Shown piece by piece: positions 14,830 to 24,936 of a stretch of 64,000 bases of DNA. How positions within the stretch are numbered: the stretch's first letter is position 1; each line of letters opens with the position of its first letter. The stretch lies in contig JAPQWV010000018.1 in NCBI GenBank assembly GCA_027422505.1, positions 17,502,001 to 17,566,000 on the forward strand. The letters run 5' to 3'. Both the position numbers and the translations under genes were made by a program. The notes under the pieces were generated by a model that ran no database searches, was not told the origin of the DNA, and was given only the letters and a program-made list of their open reading frames with translations. Source of the DNA: Craterostigma plantagineum. Taxonomy: Eukaryota > Streptophyta > Magnoliopsida > Lamiales > Linderniaceae.

Positions 14830-15165
14830 GAGAAAAAGGCCCATGATAAACTTAAGTATATAAGGCCCATCATTATTAATCTGACATATTCTTCCTGCTT
14901 TATTTATATCGGTCTATGTGATATAATACTGGGCTTTTTATAATAGCGGGCTGCAACAAAGCAAACCAAACACTATAATGGATACTATTATTAATATTAT
15001 CTGACCTAATATGTTAAAGCAAACGGACCGTGTGTTTGGTATTGTAGTTTCGGCCGAATATTAATTTTTTAGCCCAATTTTTAGTAGAAGCCCGCAAATA
15101 ATAATTTGCCTTATCAGGCCATGATAACTTATACTGGGCTTAAACATACTAATTAATATTGGGCC
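14830..15165. promoter_or_regulatory. Cluster of TGGGCY (site II-like) motifs upstream of the DUF1223 gene
   Basis: GGCCCA or TGGGCT/C-type motifs occur near 14838, 14873, 14930, 15074, 15134 and 15159. Known plant biology: site II elements (TGGGCC/T) bind TCP factors in promoters of housekeeping and growth genes. The closest site lies about 320 bp upstream of the ATG at 15479. A TATA-like TATATATATATCTATATAAC lies at about 15319-15339. Confidence 0.4.
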
Positions 15166-15478
15166 TTTATATCCCCTTTATAACCAAAGGCAGCAATAGT
15201 GTCTATATAACAGTTGGGTAAGACGACTACATAGCCTACCAATCCCTTCCCTTGTGATCGAAAATCGAAATAAAAAATATACACGAAAGTATGTCTCTTT
15301 TTGGGTAATCAGGAATGAAATATATATATATCTATATAACACAGAAACGCGCGTAGTTCGAGCCATTTTTCTCTCCTCACCGTATCTCCCTTCAACTAAC
15401 TACAGAAAATCATCCCTGAATCTCTCCAAATCAACAAGTCACGGTTAAAGATAAAGAAAAAAAAAGCCAGCCTTCATC

Positions 15479-16454
15479 ATGGGTCCCGGCGGTCTCTTCA
15501 GCTGCTTCGGCCGCGGTGGCTCCTCCGCCGCCGCCGCCACCTCGGAGGAAGAAGCACCCGGCGGAGGGCCGGCGGTGGTCGAGCTTTTCTCATCTCAGGG
15601 ATGCGCCGCCTCGATGGAGGCGGAGCTGTTGTTCTCCCGCCTGGGCAGGGGCGATTTCAACCTAGAAACGCCGTTGGTCCTCTTAGCCTACCACGTCGAC
15701 TATTGGGATTACAATGGGTGGAAGGATCCGTACGGATCGAGCCAGTGGACCGTACGGCAGAAGGTCTACGTTGAGGGCAGGCGCAGTGTACGGCCAATGA
15801 CACCGAGGAATTGCTCAAGTGCATCGCCGCCGCTCAGAGATTCCCTTCCCCTTCTTTCCAGGTTTAGCTATTTGCCCTAATTTCGTCGATCTCCTTCGTC
15901 GTTGATCAACGTATTGGGGGTTTTTGTTCGTGATTGCGGAATGCAAGTGTTTGGTTTCTTTCATTTGAGTACATTATGCCAATCGATTCGAAAAATTGCA
16001 GATCAATCGATTGGGTTGTTTTGTTCATGATTGCATAGGCTAAATGTTCGATCCCTTTCAGTACATTATGCCAATCGATTCCAAAAAATTGCAGGTAACA
16101 TTCCAAAGGCCTGCCCCCAATTCGCTCGAAGTATCGCTAAATGGGCCATCAAAATCGAAGCTCGACAATGATGCCAACGTAATGGTGGCCCTCTACGAAT
16201 GTGGACTGGTCACAAACTGCCTGGCGGGAGCAAACAAGGACAGAGTCTTGGCCAACGACTACGTAGTCCGACGCCTCGAAAAGCTTTCCACTGTAAGAGA
16301 AGTGCCCGTAAAGAAGAACGCCTCCGTGACCGTAAATTTTGCACTTTGGGAAGGCTTTAATCCATCGAAATATGAGGTTGCTCTGTTCGTTGAGGATCCA
16401 TCTTCCCATCGGATCTTCGGTTCCCAGAAATTTCAGTTGCCTCAGAACCTATGA
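15479..16454 (+). CDS. DUF1223 family protein, frame broken in exon 1
   Basis: Exon 1 is 15479-15861 (donor GTTTAG) and exon 2 is 16095-16454. The N-terminus MGPGGLFSCFGRGG and the block VVELFSSQGCAASMEAELLFSRLGRGDFN..LAYHVDYWDYNGWKDPYGSSQWTVRQKVYVE match the plant DUF1223 family, a thioredoxin-like fold of unknown biochemical role. After YVE the family usually has about 14 more residues (ALNLDTLFTPQVVV-like) before EGRAQC. Here they are missing and one G of GGGCGCAG is lost, so the frame shifts and stops at 15878-15880 (133 aa). The ancestral frame resumes as AQCTANDTEELLKCIAAAQRF and splices in phase into an intact exon 2 ending KFQLPQNL. It may be a recent pseudogene, an allele, or an assembly error. 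Confidence 0.8.
15966..16094. repeat. Direct repeat duplicating the intron 3' end
   Basis: GTACATTATGCCAATCGATT occurs at 15968 and 16061. Both are followed by a short A-run and TTGCAG, giving two acceptor-like sites (about 15999 and 16094) in the DUF1223 intron. Only the downstream acceptor joins in phase to VTFQRPAPNS. Confidence 0.85.
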
Positions 16455-16694
16455 TCTGTTTGGTATGTTTGGTTCTTAATGTTTTCTTCATGGTTTGTTT
16501 GAGATGGATCATGGATGGATATCGGATTCGATTCATTGTTTCTCATGTAAGAAAGTTCTAAACTTCCCAGATATGTTTCCTTATAAATCTATTACATGGC
16601 GTAGATCTTTCATTTTAACCTCAGTCCCAGCCATTTGATCGATCTCTTTTCTTCGTCTGTAGAGAAAAGTTCAGCTAACATTGATCAGAAACTA

Positions 16695-17655
16695 GTAAAG
16701 CCTCTTGGACGTTTACGAACTGTGGTTAACCTTAGCACAAACTCGGGCCTCAGCAGAAACCTTCCCAGGCCTGCAATAATACCCCTTCTTAGGCGCACAG
16801 TGGCTATCCTCCGAGCAAATGCAAAGCCCTTCCAAAGCACAGCTGTCCCTCACTATTGCTCAGCCCATCCCTCAACCCAAGAATCTGATCGGTCCAAAGG
16901 CTCGAGAAATGACCCGTCGGGTCGTACCTACCTTAATCTCCATAAACTTATCTGCGTTCTTGAATTTCTTTATAGCCCCTTGAAAAGCCACATTCCTATT
17001 CTTGCCCCAATGAGGCAACGCTTTGTACTTGAACATAGCCATCTGCGCAATCTCCTCCGAGAAATCTCCGAAAAGCCGAGGCGTCTTCTTGCTTCCCCAA
17101 GTAGGCGCTCGAAGCCTTGACGTACCTCATGAGTATGCCGTCGTATAAGTCTAAACCGCATAGGGCTTTGGGCTCAATGTCCACGAGCCTTTGGACGTCC
17201 TCGACGAAGCCCTTGACCTTCGAAAGAGCGATGCTAAACGTTGTCTGATGTAAGAATAGGGATGCAATCGGTGGTCCCTTGGGCCCGTCGAGGCACGTTC
17301 CCGAGGCTTGGACGCGGTTGTGGAATCCTATTACTGAGTAGCCCGTGAATATCCTCCTGGTTTTAGTTTTGGACAGAGACGAGTTAGGTGCGGGTTTTGT
17401 AATAATATAAAAAACACGAAGTACCGTTGTTTGTCCATCGATTTTAACGTGGAAGATGTTAGTTTTCCGTTTAGGCACTTTCCTTTTCCGTAAAGTAGGC
17501 ACATTTTTTACGGGCAAAGTTGAGTGCGTACTCGTTGCTCGTATGGCGGATAGGATTAGGGAGGAAATGGAGCAAAATACCGGAAATCGAGCTGGCCGTT
17601 GACCGACGCGTTGATTGGGACGCGGTCGTCGTGCTTGTAGACGACCTTCTTCTGG
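16695..17655 (-). pseudogene. L-gulonolactone oxidase (FAD/ALO family) pseudogene, C-terminal half
   Basis: On the minus strand, blocks appear in family order: VVYKHDDRVPINAS (about 17645-17600), FTGYSVIGFHNRVQASGTCLDGP (17345-17280), HQTTFSIALSKVKGFVEDVQ, EPKALCGLDLYDGILMRYVK, SAYLGKQEDA, EEIAQMAMFKY..LPHWGKNRN (17050-16995), [28 protein letters not shown] and [18 protein letters not shown], ending at a TAA near 16715. Enzymes of this family oxidise L-gulono-1,4-lactone in an ascorbate route. There is a frame change and deletion after GKQEDA (the DITYYR region is lost), a 1-nt insertion after GLRDG, a deletion after CLDGP, and no N-terminal FAD domain. The 5' side is cut by repeat DNA starting near 17662. 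Confidence 0.85.
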
Positions 17656-17661
17656 CTCGGT

Positions 17662-19176
17662 TAGGGGTGTTCAAATGGTTCGGTTTATGTTATTCGGGTT
17701 ATTCGGTTTGGGTTATTCGGGTTTTTAACACTCGGTACACGAGAGAATTGCAAAAATAGTTAAGTTTTAAAACTAGAATTGTAAAACTAGTTAACTTTTT
17801 GAAATTAGTGCAAAACTAATCAACTTTTTAAAGTTTAATTATTCTTTTTTGTCACCACAATATCTAATATTATTTATTATCTGAGAATCATAATATTTTA
17901 TTATATGTAGGGAATTGAGCATTTCAAGCTTCTTCGTCCATCTCTTGTGTCAAATTCATTTATATTTTACGTTCGACTAATTATTGCATATGTGTGGACG
18001 TATTCATTCGGTTTAATATCAGAAACGAACTGACGGATTTCGGTTCAAATCAAAATCGAACTGTTGTTTATAATGGTTGTTTTTTAATTTCCTACATATA
18101 TTTTGTCATGTAGGGAATTTGTTCATTTGTTGCTTTTTAAGTCAATGATCATATGACTGTTTTTTTTGCTTGTAAATATTGGGGACTTATTTTAGTTTTT
18201 CACACTTTTTCCTCTCGGTGTATATCCGATCTTTCTGGAATCTCCACAATTTTCTAAGTTCGAAATATAATTTGCACATTATTAAAGAAATTCAAATTTA
18301 TTTTTTCAATTACAAATGAAAAATAAACAATATTCATAAAAAAATCAAAATTAATGGTTTGAGTTCCGACAACGCCTCCAACCGATTCCAAATAATAATC
18401 GAAACTGTGTTACCACAACTCGATTGAAGCGAGGTTTTGGTACAATAGAAACGACAATTTCATATTTGGAACTGGAATCATTTAAATACACCTACCTAGT
18501 TTACATATTTGAGAGTTTAAAATTTTCTAAATTGAATTGGGTTCAAATATAATTATTGCTAATTTATATAATAATGTAAGACAATAATGGTTTTAGAATT
18601 TTAAATAATTCGTGGTGAATAGAGAAAATAACAATAATTAAATTTAGAAAAGTTGATTAGTTTTGCATAAGTTTTAAAAAGTTAACTAGTTTTGCAATTT
18701 AAGTTCTAAAATTTAACTAATTTGCAATTCTCTCATCGGGACACTTAGCCATAAACCAAAACCAGAATAACACAAAACCAAACCAAACCACCCGAATAAA
18801 GTTTCGGGTTATTGGGTTTGCTTTGGTTAAAAAACCGAATTTCAAATATATAACATAAAAAATAATTACATAATAAAAATATAATAAAATTCCATTATAG
18901 AATTTAAAATTCGGATCGCATAAATATTGATATACTCTAGGAAACCCAAGTAACATCTTTTTAAAGTCACTTTATATAGTATGTATAAACATTTTTTTAA
19001 AAAATTTGTTAATCAGGTTTGTGGTGTGTCCCAAACTTTTTATCCCACCCAACAATCGAACCATTTTCCTGTTTAATAATTCGGTGACCCAATTAACCAC
19101 CCGATCACCGAATTAACAAAACCAAATAAGCAGGCTTCAATTCGGTGTGGGTGGGTTAATTGGGTCACTGTATGCA
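17662..19176. mobile_element. hAT-like remnant with GGTTATTCGGGTT subterminal repeats, split by a MULE
   Basis: The left end TTAGGGGTGTTCAAA resembles the TAGGGGTG ends of the hAT-like elements at 37888, 49211 and 55326. Repeated TTCGGGTTATTCGG blocks follow, and complementary ACCGAAT and CCCGAATAA blocks reappear at 18790-19150. I could not find a clean right terminus, so this is a truncated or rearranged element. It carries the MULE-like insertion at 17741-18735. Confidence 0.45.
17741..18735. mobile_element. MULE-like non-autonomous element with ~88-bp terminal inverted repeats
   Basis: The left arm begins GAGAGAATTGCAAA and includes AAACTAGTTAACTTTTT and GCAAAACTAATCAACTTTT. The right arm carries the same blocks inverted and ends GCAATTCTCTC. 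The flanks TCGGTACAC (17732-17740) and TCGGGACAC (18736-18744) match at 8 of 9 positions, as expected for an old 9-bp Mutator-type duplication. The interior is AT-rich without a transposase. It is nested inside the remnant at 17662-19176. Confidence 0.75.
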
Positions 19177-19403
19177 GGGGCGGAGCCAGATAATTACACT
19201 CGTGGGGTCATTTTAGTATTTTTACAAATTTTCACAAATTGGACCCCAAATCCACTATTTTCACAAATATTCTGTGGGGTCCCTTTAGTATAAATTGTTC
19301 TAATTTGACTCCTGATCTTAATTATTTAACCTTATATTACAAATAAAATGTTTTTTCCAATGGGTCCAGTGATCTACGGGCTCTCATGTGGCTCCACCAC
19401 TGT
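19177..19403. mobile_element. Short TIR repeat, ends CAGGGGCGGAGCCA / TGGCTCCACCACTG
   Basis: The two ends are inverted copies around GGAGCCA. This type of end also occurs on the larger element at 20337-21574 (CAGGGGCGAATCCAG). The ~225-bp interior contains GTGGGGTC blocks and is AT-rich. The target-site duplication is unclear. Confidence 0.45.
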
Positions 19404-20336
19404 ATGGGGTTTTCAAGGGGACTGCATTGGGCGTGCATGGCGTAATATGCCATTCACGCTATCAACATCGTCGTCATAATCGTTGTCGATTTCATGATAT
19501 AGATCATTTCATTTTTTATGAGATTTATTGCGGGCGTATATATATTGAAATGCCGGCCGTATAGTGCTAGCTATAGGGTGTAGGTGATATGGCGTTTTAT
19601 ATTTTATTTAATGAGAGAATGCTTCAAAGTGAACTAAGGGCAATTTTTTTCTTTTTTTTTTCATCAAGGATATGTTTTTTCATAGTGGTTTTTTTTTATA
19701 TATATATGTGTCTTTGAAGTTTGATGATAAACGAGTGTGTTTCATCTTTTACATTCTTGTTTAGCGAGCCGTAGTAGGTAGTGACATGGAAGTGGATGTA
19801 CATGTAACGAGGCACAACATGAAAAATTAAATGGTAGATGCTGACGTGGATATTTTTATTTGAAAAATTTTAGTAGTTAAACAAAAACTAAAATCTACAC
19901 ATAAATCCCTACACCCCAAACTATCCATAACTAACTCCCCCTTCCAATTCATTTATCATTAAACTCCACATTTCAAACAACTAAAACACATAGCTACCTA
20001 ATGACAATTTTAACCTTGTAAAACTTAAATATTACCAAAAAACCTTTTGACTTGGTCAAGATCCCTTCTTCCAATTTCACTCGTTACAGAGAAGTTTGAG
20101 AGTTTAATAGCGATAACGAGACAACGAGATGACGAGCAAGCTTCACTTTCACACACATCTGTTCAATGAGAGATAACAAGCAAGCTTCCATGAGCAAGCT
20201 CTCGCCAGTGTTGGACACATCGCGAGAGCTATAACTTCGTGTTTTTATTTTTTAATTTTATTGGCAGTTTTGGTTAATGTAGAGCTTAGAACTACGATAT
20301 GTGCATTTCTTGAAGGATTTCATGTTGGGCTATGTT
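19404..20336. other. AT-rich repeat DNA; contains the left arm of a possible large TIR element
   Basis: No gene is supported. The segment 19885-20035 (AACTAACTCC, TTATCATTAAACTCCA, ACACATAGCTACC) is an inverted, diverged match to 39140-39290. This is the basis for the proposed large terminal-inverted-repeat element. Confidence 0.4.
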
Positions 20337-21574
20337 CAGGGGCGAATCCAGGAATGTTTGACCGGGGGGGCCGTAGGCCCGTAGTATAAAAATGTATATA
20401 TTAGCGACAAAGTTAAAACTAAAGTTTCAGTTGCTCTTTTTTCGCATTAAGTCACATGTCGGGTGAAAACAAGTATATTATTCGAGATTTTGGAGACAAA
20501 TTGTACTTCCCCCATCCCGGCTATTTCTTCCCAAAGATTAGCGGGCACGGAGATTAAGAAATCACATTATTTTAATATTATAGTATTCTTTTGAGGTATA
20601 GAGAGAGAAAAGTTATTAGTATACACGCAAATCAAGAAGACTTTTTTAATATCAATGGTGTAATTAGTTTAATTAATGCGATAATTTTTATCAAAAATAG
20701 AATTAGGAAGAATTATGTGGGACGCCCGAAATAGAAACATGGGAAGAAATAAGTGGGACGGAGGTAGTAGTATTTATTTTTTCTTTAATATTTGATGGTG
20801 TGTTTTTTACTTAAAAAGTGATTGTTTTTAATTTTTTCAAGGCTCATTAAATTAATAATTTGGACAGATATTTTTACACCTGACTTTTATACGATAAGTT
20901 TGTAATAAAATTTTGAAATGAAACCATAATTTTTAAAATGATAGTCATTGATGGATCCTGAAAAAAATAAAGATTAATAAAATTACAAGAAATGCTAATT
21001 TTAGGACAAATTTAATATACACAATGACAAACATCTAAAAATAATGTATATATGAGATTTATTTTTTACTATTATCTGTGGTTAAATAATTAGAATCTTA
21101 TCTAATAGTATAAAGGTAAAAGGAATTAGAGAAGTAAAGGATAATTAAATTAAATATATAAGTATTAATAACTAAATTATGTTAGTTTTAAAAAACACCT
21201 AAATCGAACCCAGCCTTGACCAACGGATGAACTTACAGCTACATGTCATAGTAAAAACACTTGTCATATTGTTGATGGGCCAAGCCAAGGAGACCAATAA
21301 AATCTATATTGGGCCAAGTGCTACATTTCGTTTTATTAGTTGAAAGTTTCTAACCAAAAATTTAAAGCAAAAATGGTTTTCATAGGATCGAACCATTGAC
21401 CAATCTTACAACAAACAACTTCCCTGAGAAACGAGCTAGACAACGTTTTCTGTTATTTACAGAATATAATGTTATATATAAATATTACTGGTATATATAT
21501 ACACATACTACTAAAATTTTCGAAAATTTCCGGGGGGACCGTGGCCCCCCCGGCCCATGAATAGATCTGCCCTG
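20337..21574. mobile_element. hAT-like non-autonomous element (CAGGGGCG ends) with a nested Stowaway
   Basis: The left end is CAGGGGCGAATCCAGG and the right end is AGATCTGCCCTG. Inside both ends lie inverted GGGGGGCCGTAGGC and CCGTGGCCCCCCCGG blocks. The flanks GCTATGTT (20329-20336) and GCTATGTC (21575-21582) match at 7 of 8 positions, fitting an 8-bp hAT-type duplication. No transposase ORF is present in the AT-rich interior. A Stowaway-type MITE sits at 20504-20769. Confidence 0.75.
20504..20769. mobile_element. Stowaway-type MITE
   Basis: The left end TACTTCCCCCATCCCGG and right end GGGACGGAGGTAGTA are degenerate versions of the CTCCCTCCGTCCC terminal repeat of plant Stowaway (Tc1/mariner) MITEs, bordered by TA. 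GGGCACGGAGATTAAG and TGTGGGACGCCCG inside are typical subterminal motifs. Confidence 0.7.
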
Positions 21575-21582
21575 GCTATGTC

Positions 21583-22229
21583 TATCTATTTGATTAGTGC
21601 TCGAATTTGGGGCTTATGGCTAATAGGTTTTATTTTTTGTTTTTCGATTTGTGGTTTTGATATCCTTCAAAGTTGGGTTTTTTTAGCTTCTATTACGCTT
21701 TCAATGAAACTTCATAAAGGGATGCATTTGTGACTCTCTTGGTACGAGGCTTGGTTGTTTTAGGTACTATAAGTTTCAATACTGTTATTTGTGTTTATTT
21801 CTGGATAATTATGTATATTGGTGCCATTTGTGTCTGGTTAGTAGTACTGTAAACGTGATTTAATTATTTGACGTCTTGATATCGTATATCAATTGAATTG
21901 GTACTGTTTGTCTATGTTTTTTAGTACGGCATTACATTATTAATGGTACTGTAAATTCATTATTTGAGTACACGACGAAGCAGAATACGGAGGGCGTGGA
22001 TTGCGGAGTACATCCTACAATGTCCATGAATAGAAACATGATCATACCTACAACTCGTTGGAGTTATCTTGACGATGTTGAAGTTGAAGTATATCGTGGC
22101 TCCATGACTGTCACATTACTTAAAGATCCTCTTAATTGTATGCTCCACTTGTTTGAATGATATTATCCGTATTTATAAGATTTTAGACTGTTGTTGAGGT
22201 TCTAGGAACCTGTTCTGAGACATTTTTTA
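21583..22229. other. Unassigned repeat-island DNA left of the higher-order repeat array
   Basis: AT-rich sequence without a supported ORF. It may be part of the large element proposed at about 19.9-39.3 kb. A short stretch (21960-22140) has mildly coding-like composition but no long frame. Confidence 0.3.
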
Positions 22230-23509
22230 TGCTTCTCGTGTTGAGGTTCTGCTGTAATTTGTAGTACCAATATATACACGTTTGCAGTACCACAACATGG
22301 TTTTTTGTAGTACAATAAACGTCTCTATTGCAGTATCCTTCGTAGGTAATTTGTAGTATCTTTTACGTACTGGGCGAACGGCGTCGAAATACGCTAGCTC
22401 TGATTTGTGGTACCAATAAAAAGACATTTGAAGTACCAAAATGTGATGATTGCAATACCATAACTTATGCTATTTTAGTACCCTTCGTAAGTTATTTGTA
22501 GTATCTTTGTCGTACCCATCGGTTGATTGTCGAAAACACGTCGAAATACGCCCTCTAATTTGTGGTACCAATGTAAACACTTTTGTAGTACCTATATATG
22601 GACTTCTGCAGTACCATGACATATGCTATCACAGTACCATCTGTAGGTTGTTTGTAGTATCTCTTACATACCGGGCGACGACGTCGAAATACGGCAAAAC
22701 TAATTTGTGGTACCGATATAAACACGTTTGGTACCTATATATGGACTTTTGGAGTATCATATCTTATGCTATTGTAGTACCATCCGTTGGTTGTTTGTAG
22801 TACCCTTGCCGTACCATTCGTTTGAATGTCGAGAATATGTAGATTCTTGAGCAATTAACGCCTGAGAGCTTACATAATGCGGCAAATAATAAAAATTAAA
22901 CATATGGCAACATAAAACATAAACACTAACTTCCAACATATGAAAAATCTTGACTATGTAGTAAGATGTGGTTACTAACATCACTTATTTGGAAAGAAAG
23001 TTGGCGTTTCAATGTAATAATCCTTGACTCTAAATGTTAACCCGCCAATTTTGATACCAAACGATCAACTTAATATATTTGACTATGGTAAACTCAAAGA
23101 CCAAAAAATAATCCGAAAGACGTCGAAATACACTCTCTAATTTGTAGTACCAATATATACACGTTTGTAGTATCACAACATGGTTGTTTGCTGTACCATA
23201 AACGTCTCTGTTGCAGTACCTTTCGTAGGTAATTTGTAGTATCTTTTACGTACCGGGCGAACGGCGTCGAAATACGCTAGCTCTGATTTGTGGTATCAAT
23301 ACAAAGACATTAGAAGTACCAACATGTGGATGATTGCAGTACCATAACTTATGTTATTGTAGTACCGCACGTTTGTTGTTTATAGTATCTTTGTCACACC
23401 CCTCGGTTGATTGTCAAAAACACATGGATTCTTCAGCAATTAAGGCTTGGGAGCTTATATAATGCGGAAAATAACAAAAATTTAACATATGCCAACATAA
23501 AACATAAAT
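22230..23509. repeat. Higher-order tandem repeat array, left part (~885-bp period)
   Basis: The unit has four related ~150-bp monomers. Each is built around ATTTGTGGTACCAATATA, then CAGTACCA, then TTTGTAGTATCTTT and GTCGAAATACG. A ~300-bp spacer follows with CTTCCAACATATGAAAAATC and TTGGCGTTTCAATGTAATAA. The first-monomer signature ATTTGTAGTACCAATATATA recurs about 885 bp later (near 22258 and 23143). The array is cut at 23510 by the Athila-like element and resumes at 36541. Confidence 0.85.
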
Positions 23510-23514
23510 ACTAA
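23510..23514. repeat. Target-site duplication ACTAA (left) of the Athila-like element
   Basis: ACTAA precedes the LTR start TGATCGACAC and recurs as ACTAA at 36536-36540 directly after the other LTR ends in TTATCA. The perfect 5-bp match defines the insertion. Confidence 0.9.
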
Positions 23515-24919
23515 TGATCGACACACGGTGTGTGAATGAAAAGTGCGACAAGTAATAATTAAAACGAATACCTAATTACTATCACCGACGTGCAATAGGC
23601 AGTGGACCTATCGTGTGTAGTGCAGTAAAATGAGTAAACAAGTATCGAACACAAGAAATAGATTAAGTACTAGTAGTGACCTATCGACTCAATATTTAGC
23701 CTAAATAAAATAAGCAGATGGTTTTACGAATTATCTTAACAGATTACTCCTAAATCAACTAAAGATTCAAAGAACACGCTTAAAACTGGTAAGAAACTTT
23801 CAGGTGATAAAGATGTGCTCGGGATTCGAATCCCACTAGGTGTGATCGCCTAAGACAATAAAATATCGTGCCTACGTGATTCTTGACTAGATCGCAGTAA
23901 TTTTCCTACCCGCTCACGAGTTTGCTGTCGCCCTAAACGCTCGCGGGGATCTAAGATTTATCAATTACTAAAGGCGAGGATTGAGTATTTGCTTTCGCCC
24001 TATACTCGAATCCTATCTTCTACGAACGGCCTAAACGTTGTTTAGCGTCGCCCTAAACATTTTTCCACACGATCACTTTAACACATAGACATATTAAAGT
24101 GACGAAACAATTTCCTAGATAGATAAATAGTCAGAAAAATGAGTCACGATAAACACATGTCTTAATAACGAAATAACCTAGCGTTCATCTAATCCCAAGC
24201 ACATAGGGAGTTTAGCTACTCATAATAGACGGGAAAACAATGAAAGAAATAAGACACGAAGAAGAAAAACTCATGATCTTGAATACTGATGGCCTGGGGT
24301 GATAGCGCGGATGATTCTTCGTTCTTCGTTCAATTGGGCGTGATTGCGTCGTTGATACGTCTCTTGCGCTCCGGGATGCAATTCTGTGTTCTCCAGGGCT
24401 CTTTTTTGTCTCCTGAGTGATTAGGGTTGATATCTGTAAGTCTTCTATTTCTGCGTCGAATTTGAGCTTTTTATACTGATTTTCGTAACGGTCACGGCTT
24501 GGGACATGGTTCGTCACGGCCGTGACCATCACCGTCTCAACTCCCTATTCTCGCTGTCAAGTATCACGACCAAGTGCATGGGCGGTCACGGGCGTGACCA
24601 ACTTCAGCCCAACTCTCTGCGGAACGTCACGGGCTGGTACATTACTCGTCACGGCCGGGACGACGGGCAGTGAATCTTCTCGCCTTTCTTTCCTACGTCA
24701 CGGCCAGGTGCACTGGGTGTCACGGTCGTGACTGGTTGCAGTGTTCGTCTCCTTTGCTTCGTTTTTCCTCGTGTTCGCTCCTTTTCGCCCGAAACTCGTC
24801 CTAAGCTCTTCAATAATGAAATAAGTGTAAATATGACGAATAAACACATAAAATGATTGCTAGAGATCTATTATATCCTAATTAAGCACTACGATAAACG
24901 CATTGAAATACGTTTATCA
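23515..24919 (-). repeat. 3' LTR (element sense) of the Athila-like element
   Basis: In plus orientation it begins TGATCGACACACGG and ends ATACGTTTATCA. It aligns along its length with 35094-36535 apart from substitutions and a few indels. It has an extra ~25 bp near 24010-24035 (CTATCTTCTACGAACGGCC) and lacks one palindromic unit present in the other LTR. A TATA-like TATAAAAA (minus) lies near 24468-24476, just downstream in element sense of the palindrome cluster (24490-24740). Confidence 0.9.
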
Positions 24920-24936
24920 AACTCCCCACACTTAAG
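24920..24936 (-). promoter_or_regulatory. Polypurine tract adjacent to the 3' LTR
   Basis: The minus strand reads CTTAAGTGTGGGGAGTT immediately before the LTR start TGATAAACG. It is in the right place and composition to prime plus-strand synthesis. A second copy of the motif with flanking sequence is at 26311-26330. Confidence 0.75.

Larger units (their letters stand above)
13741..15478. other. Intergenic: promoter side of GH1 gene and upstream region of DUF1223 gene
   Basis: No protein-coding gene is seen apart from the tRNA-like feature listed separately. 13806-14400 is AT-rich promoter-side sequence for the beta-glucosidase. 14800-15050 contains oppositely oriented GTTTGGTT/AACCAAAC motifs (14816 and 14968) that may be the ends of an old MITE. 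14836-15165 contains many TGGGCC/T or GGCCCA motifs upstream of the DUF1223 start. Confidence 0.5.
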
